Positions 43,081-55,336 of a stretch of 64,000 nt of DNA are shown piece after piece. Position 1 is the stretch's first letter. Every line of letters begins with the position of its first letter. The stretch covers positions 8,313,534 to 8,377,533 of the forward strand of contig CM070615.1 of NCBI GenBank assembly GCA_036346395.1. Direction: 5' to 3'. A program made the translations under genes and the position numbers. The notes under the pieces were generated by a model. It was given only the letters and a program-made list of their open reading frames with translations, was not told the origin of the DNA and did no database searches. Source of the stretch: Hsuehochloa calcarea. Lineage: Eukaryota > Streptophyta > Magnoliopsida > Poales > Poaceae.

Positions 43081-44208
43081 TGATACGGGGGATGCCCGAT
43101 CTTCTCGGTGAGTAACCGTGGATAAATGATGTGAAGTAGACGATGTCGCTAGCTGAACACTCGTGCCAATGCATGAACCCCCAACTCTTCGGAATACGCC
43201 CAAAACACACCGGATAGTTGATCGTCGCGAGACCACGAACGACAATCGCCAAGGCCCCAATTCCCAATGGAACGACGGCTTGACCTTGAATTGCAGAACG
43301 AACCAATGATCGCCTAGTTCCCTCTCAAAGTCCTCGCATGAACTCTGGTTTCGAAAGAACAAGCAATAGGTATGTTTCAATTCTTATGCATAAACTGGTA
43401 TGAGGTTACAATGGGGGTCTAACCCTCAATATATAGTGCCTTTCTCCTCCTCATGGCTGGCCAAGAGGCCCTACTCATACTCTATTTCAAAATTAGAACT
43501 CCTACTCCAATTCGGACACAATCTAAAACAAAAATGAAACTCTCGTTTCACAACTATCATATTGTTTCGGCCATAACTTTTCGCACAGGACGAATTTCGG
43601 ACTGAGAGAGGATCCTTTGGATCGGTCTTGAAGTTATCTTTTCCAACAATCATAACAACACCCAAATCGGACTCCGTTTGTGAAAGTTATGACCGTTTTA
43701 CTCTGGACTGTCCTGCTGATTCCGAATCCGAATTTGATGCTGATTCCGAATCCAAATTTGATTCTGAGTTGATTCCGAATTTGATTTCGGTTGGGCTTGT
43801 GGGAGATCCGAATTGGGCTTCAAAATCTTATCCAAAACATGATATTTATGTTCTTGGGCTTCTTCCCCTTTTGCTCTCCCACCACACGGGCTTCTTTCCT
43901 CCTTGATCAGCCGCATGGGCTGCTTGACTTTCTCCTTCCCATCCGCTTTGACCTTCTTGTTCGTCATGGCTAGGCAACAAATATGGTTACCCTCCTCCTT
44001 GTGCTCCTCCATTACTTTGACTCCTGCCTCCCTCTCGGTTCCAAAGACTTTAAGCTTGTCAAACTTGAGAATGCACAGAGTATTGCTTTTACGTAGTATC
44101 CAATTCTCACGAAAAACACAAAGAATCTTGTTAAGAAACAATTGCACCTGTTGTTTGAGAAGTGTAGCTCTTGCTTCAAAAACAGCCTCATAACTAGTAG
44201 GGATATCA
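43081..44208 (-). repeat. Probable 5' LTR (1128 bp) of a truncated element
   Basis: It is bounded by TGATAC (43081) and ATATCA (44208), inverted ends next to the primer binding site. It contains a short tandem repeat of GATTCCGAATCC(A/G)AATTTGA at about 43718-43785. The right end is inferred from the TGATA/TATCA symmetry only, since the partner LTR and target duplication are missing. Confidence 0.5.
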
Positions 44209-45908
44209 TCATCACTCAGGAATTTGTATTATGATAATTGAACAAGTTGCTTTAGCAAATAAAAGAACCCGAGCCACCCTTGTTAAGCCTTACATGTATA
44301 TATTGCATCTTGTGTGTTGGCTCGCGAGCACAGAAGTTGTGCTCATCCTCGCTCTTTTCCCCAAACCCTCAGAAGCAGGAAAACCCTGAAGCTTTCGTCT
44401 ACTACGAAGAACCAGACATCTGAAGGCCCAGGAATTTTAAAGCGTAGTTTAGTCTTTAGTCGTTCTAGCCTCGCCTCAGTCTAGCTGACTCTGCCGGTAC
44501 TTATGTGCATCCTATATTATCTGAGTTTTTCGGGTAATATCGGACGTACACATGTTTCCTTAGTCGCTTGGCTGTGGAGAGATGTGCTCTCACCCTTTCA
44601 CTTCCGTTGTCGCTTCCGCTACTTTTTGATGTAATGATTTGGCCGTTTAGCCCTTATTGTAAAACTTGGCCCGAATCTGTCTATATAAACTCTGACGTGT
44701 TAAATTAATGAATAGTATGATTTTTTTTTTACTTTTGTATGAATTGATTCAGCAATATGCCTGTGAATGCTATCTACTGATCCAAGAAATAGCATAGTAT
44801 ATTCACAGAGGATTCGAGATTAGAAAATCCGAGTCCGACACTCACAATTACGCAAGTTTCTGGACCCTTGCCCTTGGCGCAGCACCCTTCGGAACATCAA
44901 TCCGCACACAAATATTCTTTCAAATGTAATGGGTCCTTAGGTGCAATCATAGGTTCATTTGTTCTACAAAATTGTTAACATTGAAATCAGGACATCCATC
45001 TATTTACCACAGTACAGAATTCAATACAAGAGAAGCCCATGAGGCCACTCAATGGCTTGTTACTAGAGGAAAGAGAGTGGTTAAATGAGAGTTTAGAGAC
45101 AATCACTTCAATAGTTTGTATCTCTAACTTGTTACTAAAACTTATATGTAGAGGGGAGAGATATACTAGGTTGGAGAGAGATGGTCCTACTGATTTCTGG
45201 ATCCTCTAAAAATATTCACTACTTGAGTTTCTACTTCTCCCCTTTGTTTCTTCCACATCATCAAAAAAACTGATATGGCATAGCTATAGTAACAAGTAGA
45301 ATATATTGTTACGAGTGCCCTGAAGTCCTACAATGGGCCGCGAATCAAAATCTGGAAAATCCACCCCTTCAAATCTCTTGCGTGATTGCATCCCTCTCTG
45401 CTCTTTGGGTCTAAATTAAGACTGAAACAAAGGTTATCATGGAATTTTTTAAAAAAAAACATTATTCCATATGTCCTAATCGTAAAAAACACAATAGGAT
45501 ACTAATGACCTCAACTCACCTAAAACATCAACCAACCAATAACTAGGTCCTACACACTCACTACGAGCAAGCCATCTTTCAAATCTGCAATTTAAATTCA
45601 TGCTCTCCCATTCTTTTTTTTTTCCATCTGATATGCCCTACGATTCTCCACAACAAATTGTGTCCTATAAATTTCCGAATAAACGCGCAAAGTATCTTCT
45701 AGTTTACTCTAAATCTCATTCAGCTCCATGCCTGCATCAAAATGTCTAGAACAAACGAGAAGTTTAGGAGACCCGGCCTTGCCCCTCCACGGTGGTAGAA
45801 GGACAACATTGTTGGCCTCATCCTGTGTTTCTTGAGCAACCCTCGGACGCAACGCACAACATGAACAATGTCCATGAACCCCAGCTGTGTTGTTCAAAAA
45901 ACAAATGC

Positions 45909-45935
45909 AAAAACAAACAAACAAACAAACAAACA
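45909..45935. repeat. (CAAA)n microsatellite
   Basis: About six AAAC/CAAA units. Confidence 0.85.
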
Positions 45936-46805
45936 GGTGTTTGTGCACGAGTTCAGAAATTCCCAAGTGAATTGAAGGCAAAAGATTCATTTTCATTTAA
46001 CCATATTAGTTTGTTCAAAAGGGTTCAAACCTTGAGTTTGTTATTTTATTCACAAAGATACAGATGCGGTTCAAAAAAATCTCATGTTAAAAAAGTTGCA
46101 GAAGATTAGTGGGTGACATGTGCCCACATGCAGTTGTTATTCTATACGCTGTTTATGTGCAACCCCTTCTGGATTACGTATTAATATTTGAGGTTTGCTA
46201 TGGATTACGCAATTGGTTTCTTCACTCCTATCAGTTAATATGTCACGTTAATAAAATCCTACGTTAAGGGAAGAGGAGAGTGCACAGATCGTCTCTTCTT
46301 GAAAAGATTGTCGTGCACGCGAAACAAAACATAATACATTAATCTACTCTAGTTGAAATGTAGATCCGTTTCAAAAAAATATATTATAAAATATAAATAT
46401 TGGAGAGTGTACTAGAAACTATCTATTAGAGATGTTGTCTTTAGCATATATTAAAATTAAAGTTATCTCTGACTATTAAAGATGCATCTTCGTATCTTCA
46501 TTAGAGGCGATTAGACTCTAGCACCCGCGTTCGATACGCGCTCACCGATAAATGGTTTCATTAGTTGGAATCGGAGGTCTCCCTTCATGGGGAAAAAAAA
46601 AAAACAGACTCCCCACGATGGTGGGGAAGTGATGTGGCTGAAAATGGCGGTATTTTTTTTTTATTTGGGGATTGACTAGTATGCACTTTAATAGTCAAAT
46701 ATGTACCTGATGGCTAATCAGGCCTTCGATATTTCCATTTTTCATGTATAAGGTGTGCGTCGTTGCTATCCAGGATTGCACATCAGCGCCGTGGAAAACA
46801 GCATA

Positions 46806-46917
46806 CTTGTGATAATGAATTAATGAGTGAGAGACGAATGGAATGTCCGGTGTTTTTCACATCAGCGTTGTGAAAAAACACGACATTCCACCGTCTCCGT
46901 TCACTCGTTATCACATG
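46806..46917. repeat. Foldback hairpin, about 50-bp arms
   Basis: The arm 46806-46860 (CTTGTGATAA...GGAATGTC..GTGTTTTTCAC) pairs with 46870-46917 (GTGAAAAAACAC..GACATTCC...TTATCACATG) around the nine-base loop ATCAGCGTT. One arm has an eight-base insertion. It may be a small foldback MITE or a small-RNA precursor-like hairpin. No target duplication was recognised. Confidence 0.7.
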
Positions 46918-47588
46918 TTCGTAAATATATCACACGAGAAGGAGACGTTCATAACTAAACAATCTGAGCTAGCAGGAGCAAACAAACACAGGGAATAAGG
47001 AAATTAGAACGGAAGAGAGGGGGGATTTAAAAAAATAATATTATTATTTAAAAAAATACAAAACTGGGCAATCGCAAAAGATCCATCTATATAAACTCCA
47101 AAAGATCAGTACAATGTCATTTTAATTCTAGAAAAAAAAATAGAAGAGAAAGAATAAGAAAGAGTGAAGAAAGGTAGCGAAGTTCTGCCAGTTCGTAGTG
47201 GTGGAGAGAGAGAGACGGAGCATCTGATCCGATCAGCCATCTTGTAGAGATAAGTTCTTGAAATTTTGTATATTATGTCAAAATCTTGTCGGTTAGCAAA
47301 CAAAAATAACAAATTAAAAGTAAATAGTTTAGATATTTTTAGTCAAATTATGTAGTACATCATTTGAGTTGTGTACAGTCTAATTTATTATGCACATATT
47401 ATGAATGTCCTAGCACGGGAATGATTTAGGATATTGGGGTTTGTGTAGGTTAGTGGGGTTTGTGTAGCTTAACCAAAATAATCCTAACTTAAATTTGGTT
47501 TCTATTTATGCCTGGTAAATATTTTGTTAATATTGCTTCTTATTACTTTATGTACATATTTCGTAGTTTTTAAAATGCATACATTGAA

Positions 47589-48690
47589 TTTTCAGGTATG
47601 ACGGACCCAGGACAAGCTGCGCAGTGCTGTACGAGTTGCTCGACCTGGTGATTGATGTGCATCACCGTAGCCGCCTTAATAACATCCTCCCCTAGGAGGG
47701 CGAGGCGCTGATTGAGCTTGGTACGTTGCGGCTACGCCCGCCCATGAGGGTGTGAAAGGTCGTCCCACGTTGGGTTCCGAGGTACGTACTGTTGCGATCT
47801 TTGTATTATCATTTGCAGCCTGACTACATTGGGTGTACTAACGTTTGTTCTTAACCTTACTCGGCGCAGTTTGAGCGCGGCAGACCCCGCTGGCGATGAT
47901 GGTTGAGGGGACTTGGGAGGACGACTAGGACCGGGCGGGCGGTGGTCTTTCGTCCAGGTGTTTTCCATATGACTGATGCCTACTCACGGTGTTGGTTGAC
48001 CGTTGGAGGCCGGAGACACACATGTTTCACCTTCTGTGCAGAGAGATGGCACCGACCCCTCAAGACATGACCTTCTGATCGGGTTGCGGCTACCGCTTTC
48101 CCTTGCGATGTATGACATCCCCGCCACGTGGTGCCTGAGCTCTGGCAAGGTTCAGAGGCCGCCGCCAGCAATGGGTAGTCTGAGGAGTTCAAGAAGACCC
48201 ACGGCCGATCTTTGAGGTGGATCTATCAGTTCTATGTAAATCTTAGTAACTACTGTCTCTCACATCAATTCATTTGTGATTTTTGCTGACATGTATATGT
48301 ATTCTCACAGCCCGAGCGTATAGCGGAGGACACACCCGACCACATTGTTAGGAGGCACTTTGAGGCCTACTTGTTGTGGTTGTTCAGGTGGGTCATGTTC
48401 CTAAGGTCCCACGGCGATAGCGTCGACAAGCACTGCATCCAGTACGCACATGAGCTGGCAGTCTGGCCGGTGGAAGACATCCAGCCCTACGCCTAGGGTC
48501 CGGCAGTGTTGTGCGTGACGTACACACATTGTGCGACGCATGCCACCGGATCCAGGACAGGTCAATCCTCTCTGTATACCTGCTACTTCTGCAGTTGTGG
48601 TCCTTCGAGTGCTTTCAGATTGGACGACCACATCTAAACTTGGGAGCATACACGGTCAGCTTGTACGTCGAGGACGATGACGTGGTTGGT
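47589..48690 (+). pseudogene. Plant mobile domain (PMD/MAIN-like) pseudogene, 5' and central part
   Basis: An acceptor TTTTCAG precedes 47589, with further exon borders near 47781, 47869, 48230 and 48310. Conserved PMD pieces in several frames are VDRWRPETHMFHLLCREMAPTP + QDMTF (about 47995-48075), VRRHFEAYLLWLFRWVMFLRSHGDSVDK + YAHELA (48335-48460), LCDACHRIQDRSILSVYLLLLQLWSFECFQIGRP (48530-48640) and DDDVV at about 48682. Frameshifts and stops interrupt it. PMDs occur in transposon proteins and in silencing proteins such as MAIN. At about 48690 it joins the antisense ORF of a Tat-like element. Confidence 0.7.
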
Positions 48691-50599
48691 TTCTGATCTG
48701 AGTGATAAGAAGCTCAAGGTTTTGGAGAAGAACGCGATGCTTCCAAACAAGATTTTGATCTCTTGGAGATCTGCAATCGGAGAACATTTTCCGAGCGGCA
48801 ACGTTGGCGAAATCCCCGTCTTCCTCGCATACATCGAGTGCGGGTTCAGGTTACCGGCGCATCCATTTTTTTCTAAAGTTTTCGAGTACTATGGAATCAA
48901 GCTAGTGAATCTTGCCCCTAACTTGATCGCCAACCTCAGAATCTTCATCTACCTTTGTGAGGCGTACTTGGGGATTCCGCCAAATCTAAAGGTCTTCAGG
49001 TATTTCTACAAGATGGTGAAGTCGGAGAAGTCGATGGTGTCACCTTGAGAGTGTGGTTTACGCCTTCATGACGGAAAGGCTGGGGAGTAAATCTGCATGT
49101 ACTCCAAATCTTCGTTGTCGTCATGGAAGAAAAGTTGGTTCTACATGACGGTCACCCAAGAAGACAGCGTATGCTTCATCGGTAAGATGGTGGTCAAGAA
49201 CCCAAGATGGCAATCCTCTGCGAAGGAGGGAAAGGTAGGGAGATGGATCGAACCATCTAACACCTTAACGTCAAGGGTCTAACTTCCTAGCACGTGGTGA
49301 GTGATTTCTCCCTGTGCCGGATTAGCCCTCTGAAGTTGCGAGCATATTTCATGCTCTGGTACATCGGTCAGGACGATGCGATTAAAGATTCTAAAGAATG
49401 TAAGTCGTAAAAACTTCCTACCGGTTTTGTTTGTTTTAGTTGATTATTTCATAACCTTTAAGTCTCTTCTTTACAGCCCTTTCCCCTGATGAAATCAGGG
49501 AGCGGATCAAAATGATCTGCGCTGGGGAGCTTAAAGACAATGCTGACTACCCCCTGGATTTTGGGTATCGTTTCTACAGAAGAGAGGATAGAGAGACTTA
49601 AGGTAAAAGATAACAACCTTTTCTTTATCATTCATGTATTTTCTGATCGGATGCTATAATATCCCTTTGACTTGCAGCCGGTCGGATTAAAGATCAATGA
49701 GGACACTGAAAGTTGTGAACCAATTGATCCTCCGATCGCTTCTACCCAAGCGACCACTCATGATGGTGGTCCCTCGGAGGTAAAAAAGGAGCACCGAATA
49801 GAAACATACATCTTAGATGAGGAATTCATTGCCAAATTAATTTTGCATTTTTTTAATTAGGCGGGAAAGAAGAAAAATCCATCGATCGAAGTTGTCGTGG
49901 TTGCGGATTCTGGAGTGGTCGTGACCGATCAGGCGGTTGTTGTTGAAGTAACCATCCAAGAGGTCGACAAAGCCACAATCTCCGACCCTGTGGTCGAGGA
50001 GATTTCTTCTGACCTATGGTTGGAAGATGTGAGGGGTCTAACCAGCCCTACCAGTTCAAAACCGATGAAATCGGTTGAAAAGAGTAAGAGGAAGGCAAGC
50101 ACTCTGGACTTTGCTCCAAGGCGTTTCAAAATTAAGACAAAGAAGACCAGGTATGTAAAAAATAAAAGAAGCATATGTAAATACTTACCTTTAGTACTTC
50201 TTGTATCATAAAATATGCTTCTTTTTCAGTTTGTATAGATCCTCTGCCTCTCTAGTTGTTTCCGACCAGAGTACCCCTCAGGAGGAAACTCCTAAGGTGA
50301 CGATTGTGGAGCCAGCCCCCGAGCAGGTGGCAATACTCGGGGGCAATACCAACTCTCGCTCAGGAACCTTTGGCAGCTCCAACTCTGCCTATGGTGGCAA
50401 AGGTTCCGCTAGTATCGCCCGAGGGGAAGAGATTTCTTCGTTATTGAAGAGGTCTCCTCATCCTAGCGACTTCCCCAAGTGCCCTCGGATGTTCAACGAT
50501 GAGAACCTCGACAAGGCCTGGGTGAGGATATCAGACCGTCAATTAAAGCGTGTCCTAATCACATTTACTCCAAATATGCTGATATGCAGACTCAGATAA
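48691..50599 (+). CDS. Antisense ORF of Tat-like element (PF04195 / Transposase_28 type)
   Basis: This ORF runs opposite to gag-pol. The first exon (to 49048) has AIGEHFPSGNVGEIPVFLAY and GFRLPAHPFFSKVFEYYGIK + LVNLAPNLIANLRIFIYLCEAYLGIPPNLKVFRYFYK, the signature of PF04195 'putative gypsy type transposon'. Later exons follow with plausible borders (49474 to about 49603, 49679-49860, 49861-50150 with donor CAG|GTATG, then 50230-50599) and encode acidic and Lys-rich linker. The molecular role is unknown. Antisense ORFs of this kind between pol and the 3' LTR are an established property of Tat elements. A stop after 49048 and a frame change near 49100 suggest decay or unrecognised introns. Confidence 0.75.
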
Positions 50600-50812
50600 G
50601 TACCTATGACCACTTGTATAGCCTTTTTCTTTGAAGTTTAAAAAACTTAAAGAAGTCCGCTATTTTTTTAGCATATGGTGTAGAATATCGTTGTGGTCGG
50701 AGGACTGACCCAATGAATAACTGTCCTGGAGAAGAAATGATGAATCTTTATTGAAATTAAAATAATGGAAAACTATACAAAGAACTTACGCAGCTGATCA
50801 ATATTCCAAGAG

Positions 50813-52169
50813 TTAGATTAAACACGTCCGTCTGACATGGCTAGTCGTACCGAACCAGGTCTGGTGACTTTGGCTATAGTGTATGGATCTTCCCGTTTGA
50901 GAGAAAGTTTGTTGCAATTTGCCTGGCTCCAATTTTTTTAGAACAAGATCACCTACAGCTAGGCTGCGAGGTTGCACCTTACGACTGTGGTACATTCGTA
51001 TGGCTTGTTGGTAAACTGCCGATCGTACAACGGCTTGGTTTTGTCTTTCTTCAAGAAAATTGATGTCGTCAAGTCGTCGTTTAGTCTGATCGTTCTAATT
51101 GAAACAACCAGTTCCAGCTGAGCTAATTTTTAGTTCCGGAGAAAGCATAGCTTGAGCACCATAAACCATAAAAAATGATGTTTCACCGGTCGCACGATTG
51201 ATCGTGGTTCGAACGGCCCATAACAGAAAGGGAAGTTCTTGAACCGAAGCTCTGACCATTTTACCAACTGGTAGAACACTCGGAGTTTCACTCCTTGCAT
51301 TATTATGTCATTAGCTCACTCCACTACTCTGTTACTCTGCGGATGAGCCATGAAAGCAAAATGTATCTTGATACCGAGATCTTTGCAAAATTCCTAAAAA
51401 TTTCTGCTCGAGAACTGGGTACCGTTATCTATGATTATACGACTGGGTATGTCAAATCGTGTGATCATATTTTTTGTAAGGAACCTCTTAACGACTTCGA
51501 TTGTTGTTTTAACAACCGGATCGGCTTCTATCCAATTTGTGAATGTATCAATCATTACAAAAAAAAGGAACTCAAATCCCCCGGGTTCCTTTGGGAAAGG
51601 TCTCAAAATGTATAGTCCTCATGTTGCAAAAGGCCAAGAGAGAGGTATTGTTTGCAAAGCTTGTGCCGGCTGAAGTACTTATCGACTATGAAATTGACAT
51701 TGTACGCACTTCATTGTAAGTTCTTTTGCATCGTGGAGGGCAGTTGGCTAGTAGTATCCTTGCCAAAGGCTTTACCGACCAGGGTTCTGTAGGAATGATG
51801 TGCTCCACAGACTCCTCCATGTATGTCGTATAATAACTTAATACAATCCGTTTGAGATATGCATCTCATCAATACTCCGTGAGATCCCCATTTGTAAGGG
51901 GTACTTTCGATCAAAGTATATGATTTGGCTTTTCGAGCTATGTGATCGGTCTTTACATCATCTTCACGAATTATGCCATGCTGAAGATGATTGTAGATCG
52001 ATGTCATCCAATCACTATTAGGATCAATTTGTACGACCTCCAGTGGAGCATGCATGTCCTCCAGTGGAGCATGCAAGTTCTCAGAATGCTCGATCACCGA
52101 AGGTGAATCAAGTTGCTCGAGAAAAACTACGGGCGGGACAGGTGACCATGTGGAAGCTATCAGTGCCAA
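50813..52169 (-). pseudogene. Tat-like integrase
   Basis: On the minus strand: GVLMRCISQTD and GVCGAHHSYRTLVGKAF (zinc region His pair; the Cys pair is degraded), PKEPGGFEFLFFVMIDTFTN + WIEADPV (first catalytic Asp), MITRFDIPSRIIIDNGTQF (second Asp), and, in 50995-50813, QPRSLAVGDLVLKKL (C-terminal domain). Frames change several times between 51390 and 51000. It would insert the cDNA in the nucleus. Confidence 0.85.
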
Positions 52170-52526
52170 CTGGTTTGCCAGAAAGTTTTACTTTTAAGGA
52201 ATATGTTAGATCTGGAAACCCAAGCCGAAGAAGTGTTTTTCGAGTTTCCGTACTTCCGCCAAATAAGATGACATCTTGGTACTTGAGCATTGATATTCTT
52301 TCCCGACTTGATTTACTACTAGTTAAGAATCGTCTTTCACTAGTAATCTGCAAATCCCAAGCGCTCTAGCTGCTTGGAGTCCTGCTAGTAAACCTTTGTA
52401 CTCTGCTGCATTATTTGTTGCAAGAAAGTTTAGCTGAATAGCGTATTTAATGTGTTCTCTAGTATGAGATATCAAGACAACTCCAGCCCCCAAGCCTTTG
52501 AGCATCAAGGAACCGTCAAAGTACAT
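52170..52526 (-). pseudogene. Tat-like RNase H
   Basis: YFDGSLMLKGLGAGVVLIS gives the first Asp, NNAAEYKGLLAGLQAARALG the Glu, and LLVKDDS the third acidic site in one frame (52526-52323). The remainder continues in a second frame (52353-52108) with LTSSKSSRERISMLKYQDVILF. Confidence 0.85.
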
Positions 52527-52849
52527 TGTCCACTCTTCGTGGTGTTCTTACTCGAGCCCTTGGGTGGGTTCTGGGTTTATCCATTCGGCAATGAATTATG
52601 CTAAAGCTTGGGACTTGATTGTTGTTCATGATATGAAATGGAGGTTGAACGCCCCAAGCTCGACCACCTATTTTGCTATTCGTTCTGATGATTCCCTGTT
52701 TCTGATATCTTGACCAAGAGGATATCCAGTCAGTACGACCACTCTGTGGGTCTGAAAGTAATACCTTAGTTTCCTTGAAGCCATAAAGAGACTTTATAGC
52801 AACTTTTGTACCTATGAACATTGTTCTTTGGTCTATGTAAGACTTCACT

Positions 52850-53900
52850 TATATAATATACTGGTCGATGGACATTATCACGTTCAAAGACTAGTACAAA
52901 GATCGACCGCTTATGGCGCATCTGACCACACATATCAGTAATATTTCTCCTGAACTTGGAGATACTAAGACCAGGGCATTCGTAAGATACCTTTTGAGCT
53001 CTTCAAATACTTTGTTTGCCTCCTAAGTCAATTTGAAACTTCCATGTTTATGAAGAAGCTTAAAGAAAGGTAGTCATTTCTCTCTTAACTGTACTATGAA
53101 ACGACTTAGCACTGCCATATAGCCGGTTAGTTTTTGGACTTCTTTTTTTGTGGTCGAAGGACGCATCTAGTCGATGGGCGATATCCTTGCTGGATTTGCT
53201 TCAATTTCTCTAACCGAAACTAGGAATCCCAGAAGCTTTTAAGAGGAAACTCTGAACACACACTTTTTCAGATTTAAATTAAGGTTATGCCTTCTTAAGT
53301 TATTGAAAGTTTCTTGTAGGTCGGAAACGTGATCGCTAGCATTGATGCTTTTTACGACCAAGTCATCAATGTAGACTTCCAAATTTTGACATATTTGTGG
53401 ACTAAAGGTTTTTTTGCATTAACATTTGAAAAGTCGCACCAGCATTTTTGAGACCGAATGTCATCTTTACATAACAGTAAGTGTCATATGGCATGATGAA
53501 GAAAGTTTTCTCTTCATCATTTTTACTTATAAAAATTGGTGGCACCCTGAATACGTATATAGAAAACTCAAAAACTCACATCCGGAGGTAGAATCTACAA
53601 GTTGATCAATACGTGGAAGGGGAAAGTCATCCTTCGGACAAGCTTTATTAAGATCTGTGAAATCAATACACATTCGTCATTTCCCGTTACTTTTTATAAC
53701 CATTACAGGATTAGCGAGCCACTTTGGGTGGTTGACTTCACGAATAAACCCAGCCTTGAGGTGCTTGTAGATCTTCGACTGGATTACCTCCTTTCGATCT
53801 GGTGCAAAACACCTCAGCTTCTACTTGACCGGTTTTTTATCAAGCTAGAGAGCTAGCTTGTGCTCGATCAGCTCCCTGAGGACTCCGGGCTTGGAGGAAG
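52850..53900 (-). pseudogene. Tat-like reverse transcriptase, degenerate
   Basis: Readable blocks on the minus strand are CTRSKGGNPVEDLQAP near 53800, KTFFIMPYDTYCYVKMTFGLKNAGATFQ-type sequence at 53520-53420, and EVYIDDLVVKS (intact YIDD box) at 53384-53347. Many stops lie between them, so no active enzyme is possible. Confidence 0.75.
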
Positions 53901-54400
53901 GAGACGAGCGACTCTTCCTATTTAGGATCGAGTCCTACTCCAACTCGCACCTTTTGGGCGGTTGTGCTAGGATTTATTAGCCTAGATGACGTTTTGACGC
54001 TTTCCAAAGAAGCATCCATGTCGAGTGGGACCTCCTTGGTCTGGTCAGACGGTTTTGGCGCCATCTTTGGCCTCGAGTGCTTGACCTACGTGGAAAGTGG
54101 ATTAGTATCCCTGGTCGGAAGTTGTCGACCAGTTCTAGGGATTTCCGATGCACGCATATGCCATCTTCATATCTCCTCGAACCATAACGACCCCATTTGG
54201 TCTTGGCATCTTTAAACTCTAGTAGCCGTAATGCGTAGCTATCAGCAATTTTGCCAACACCGGACGACCAAGGATTCTATTGTATGCAGTCTCGAAATCT
54301 ACTACATCAAATAGAATCTTTTATGTTCGGAAGTTATCTTGTCTTTCGAACGTAACCGGTAGGGAGAGTTGCCCTATCAGTTTGGCAGTAGATCCTGAAA

Positions 54401-54778
54401 CTATGCTATGAAGGTATATTTCACAGGCTTTACTCCCGTAAACAAGATATTTAAATAGCTACCTCCATCAATCAGAACTCGATTAACTTTGTAATTATTA
54501 ATAGTAAGTTCAACAACAATAGGGAACCTACCTAATCGAGTTGAAGGGATAGGGTAGTTTTCTTTGTTGGAGGAGATTACTGTCTCCGACCACTTGGCTG
54601 CCTTGACAGTAATCGGAGATTCGGCAAGGTTCACTTCTCGTCCCACGACTTTCAGATGACGTTTTGATTTGCACAAGGAAGATCCGCCAAAGATCATATC
54701 CACAGTGTGTTGAGGCTCCTGGTACTCTATTTCTTCGTCGCCATCCTTGTCCTTTTTGGATCTTAACTCTACAAGCAC
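54401..54778 (-). CDS. Tat-like aspartic protease
   Basis: The frame includes VDMIFGGSSLCKSKRHLK and then PIVVELTINNYKVNRVLIDGGSYLNILF; DGGS is the active-site triad form used in this lineage. It begins after the gag zinc-knuckle region, which I cannot resolve (54790-55000). The stretch is open for 125 codons, longer than its neighbours. Confidence 0.75.
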   Translation of the reverse strand: MLVELRSKKDKDGDEEIEYQEPQHTVDMIFGGSSLCKSKRHLKVVGREVNLAESPITVKAAKWSETVISSNKENYPIPSTRLGRFPIVVELTINNYKVNRVLIDGGSYLNILFTGVKPVKYTFIA

Positions 54779-54789
54779 TTGTATGGAAT

Positions 54790-55336
54790 AGAAAGGTCCT
54801 TTACCTGCATAGTAATCCTCTAGCTTCTTTTGCCAGACTCAACAGGTGCGTAGATCATACCCTACTGCCTGATGAAGCGGACACCACTTCTTGTTCTTTT
54901 TGTATTCGTCGGTCGGATCTTTCGCCTTGTTCCGACCGGAATAATCTTTCTTGTCCTTGGAAAACTTTTCCAGAATTGCAAGAACCTCTTTGTGGATGAG
55001 CTTGCGATTCTTCTTACCCTTGAGAGCCTTTTTATATTTCTTCTCTTGTTTCTCTAGGCCAGGGTGAGGGATTTTCTCCTTTTAGTTAATAGCTTCATTC
55101 CATTCAACTGCTTCACTAGCGGCCGCATATCTATCAGCCATGTCGAAAAGTTCAACGGTCATTTGTGGAGGATTTATTGCGATATCCTCTGTAAACCGTC
55201 GATTTCTCAATCCTACTTTAAAAGCCTGGATAATAGAGGAATCTGCAACCTCAGAAATAGAGTTTTGAACCTGGCTAAACCTCTTGATGTATTATCAAAG
55301 AGTTTCATTAGTTTTTGTCTGAAGCGATGTAGATCA
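54790..55336 (-). pseudogene. Tat-like gag, C-terminal part (after the nested LTR)
   Basis: The minus strand continues the Retrotrans_gag domain directly at the solo-LTR boundary: DLHRFRQKLMKLFDNTSRGL + ARF, then a basic Lys/Arg-rich tail (NKRRNIKR) with many stops. The matching N-terminal half lies beyond the insertion at 59629. Confidence 0.7.
55332..55336. other. Target-site duplication GATCA, left
   Basis: GATCA precedes TGTAACATCCC and is repeated exactly at 59629-59633. Confidence 0.9.

Larger units (their letters stand above)
44209..47585. other. Region without a supported gene
   Basis: About 44220-44730 resembles the end of a gypsy-type LTR (TGATGTAATGATTTGGCCG, TATATAAACTC) with no defined borders. 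The rest is A/T-rich with short ORFs lacking domains, a (CAAA)n run and a foldback near 46860. I see no coding gene. Confidence 0.5.
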
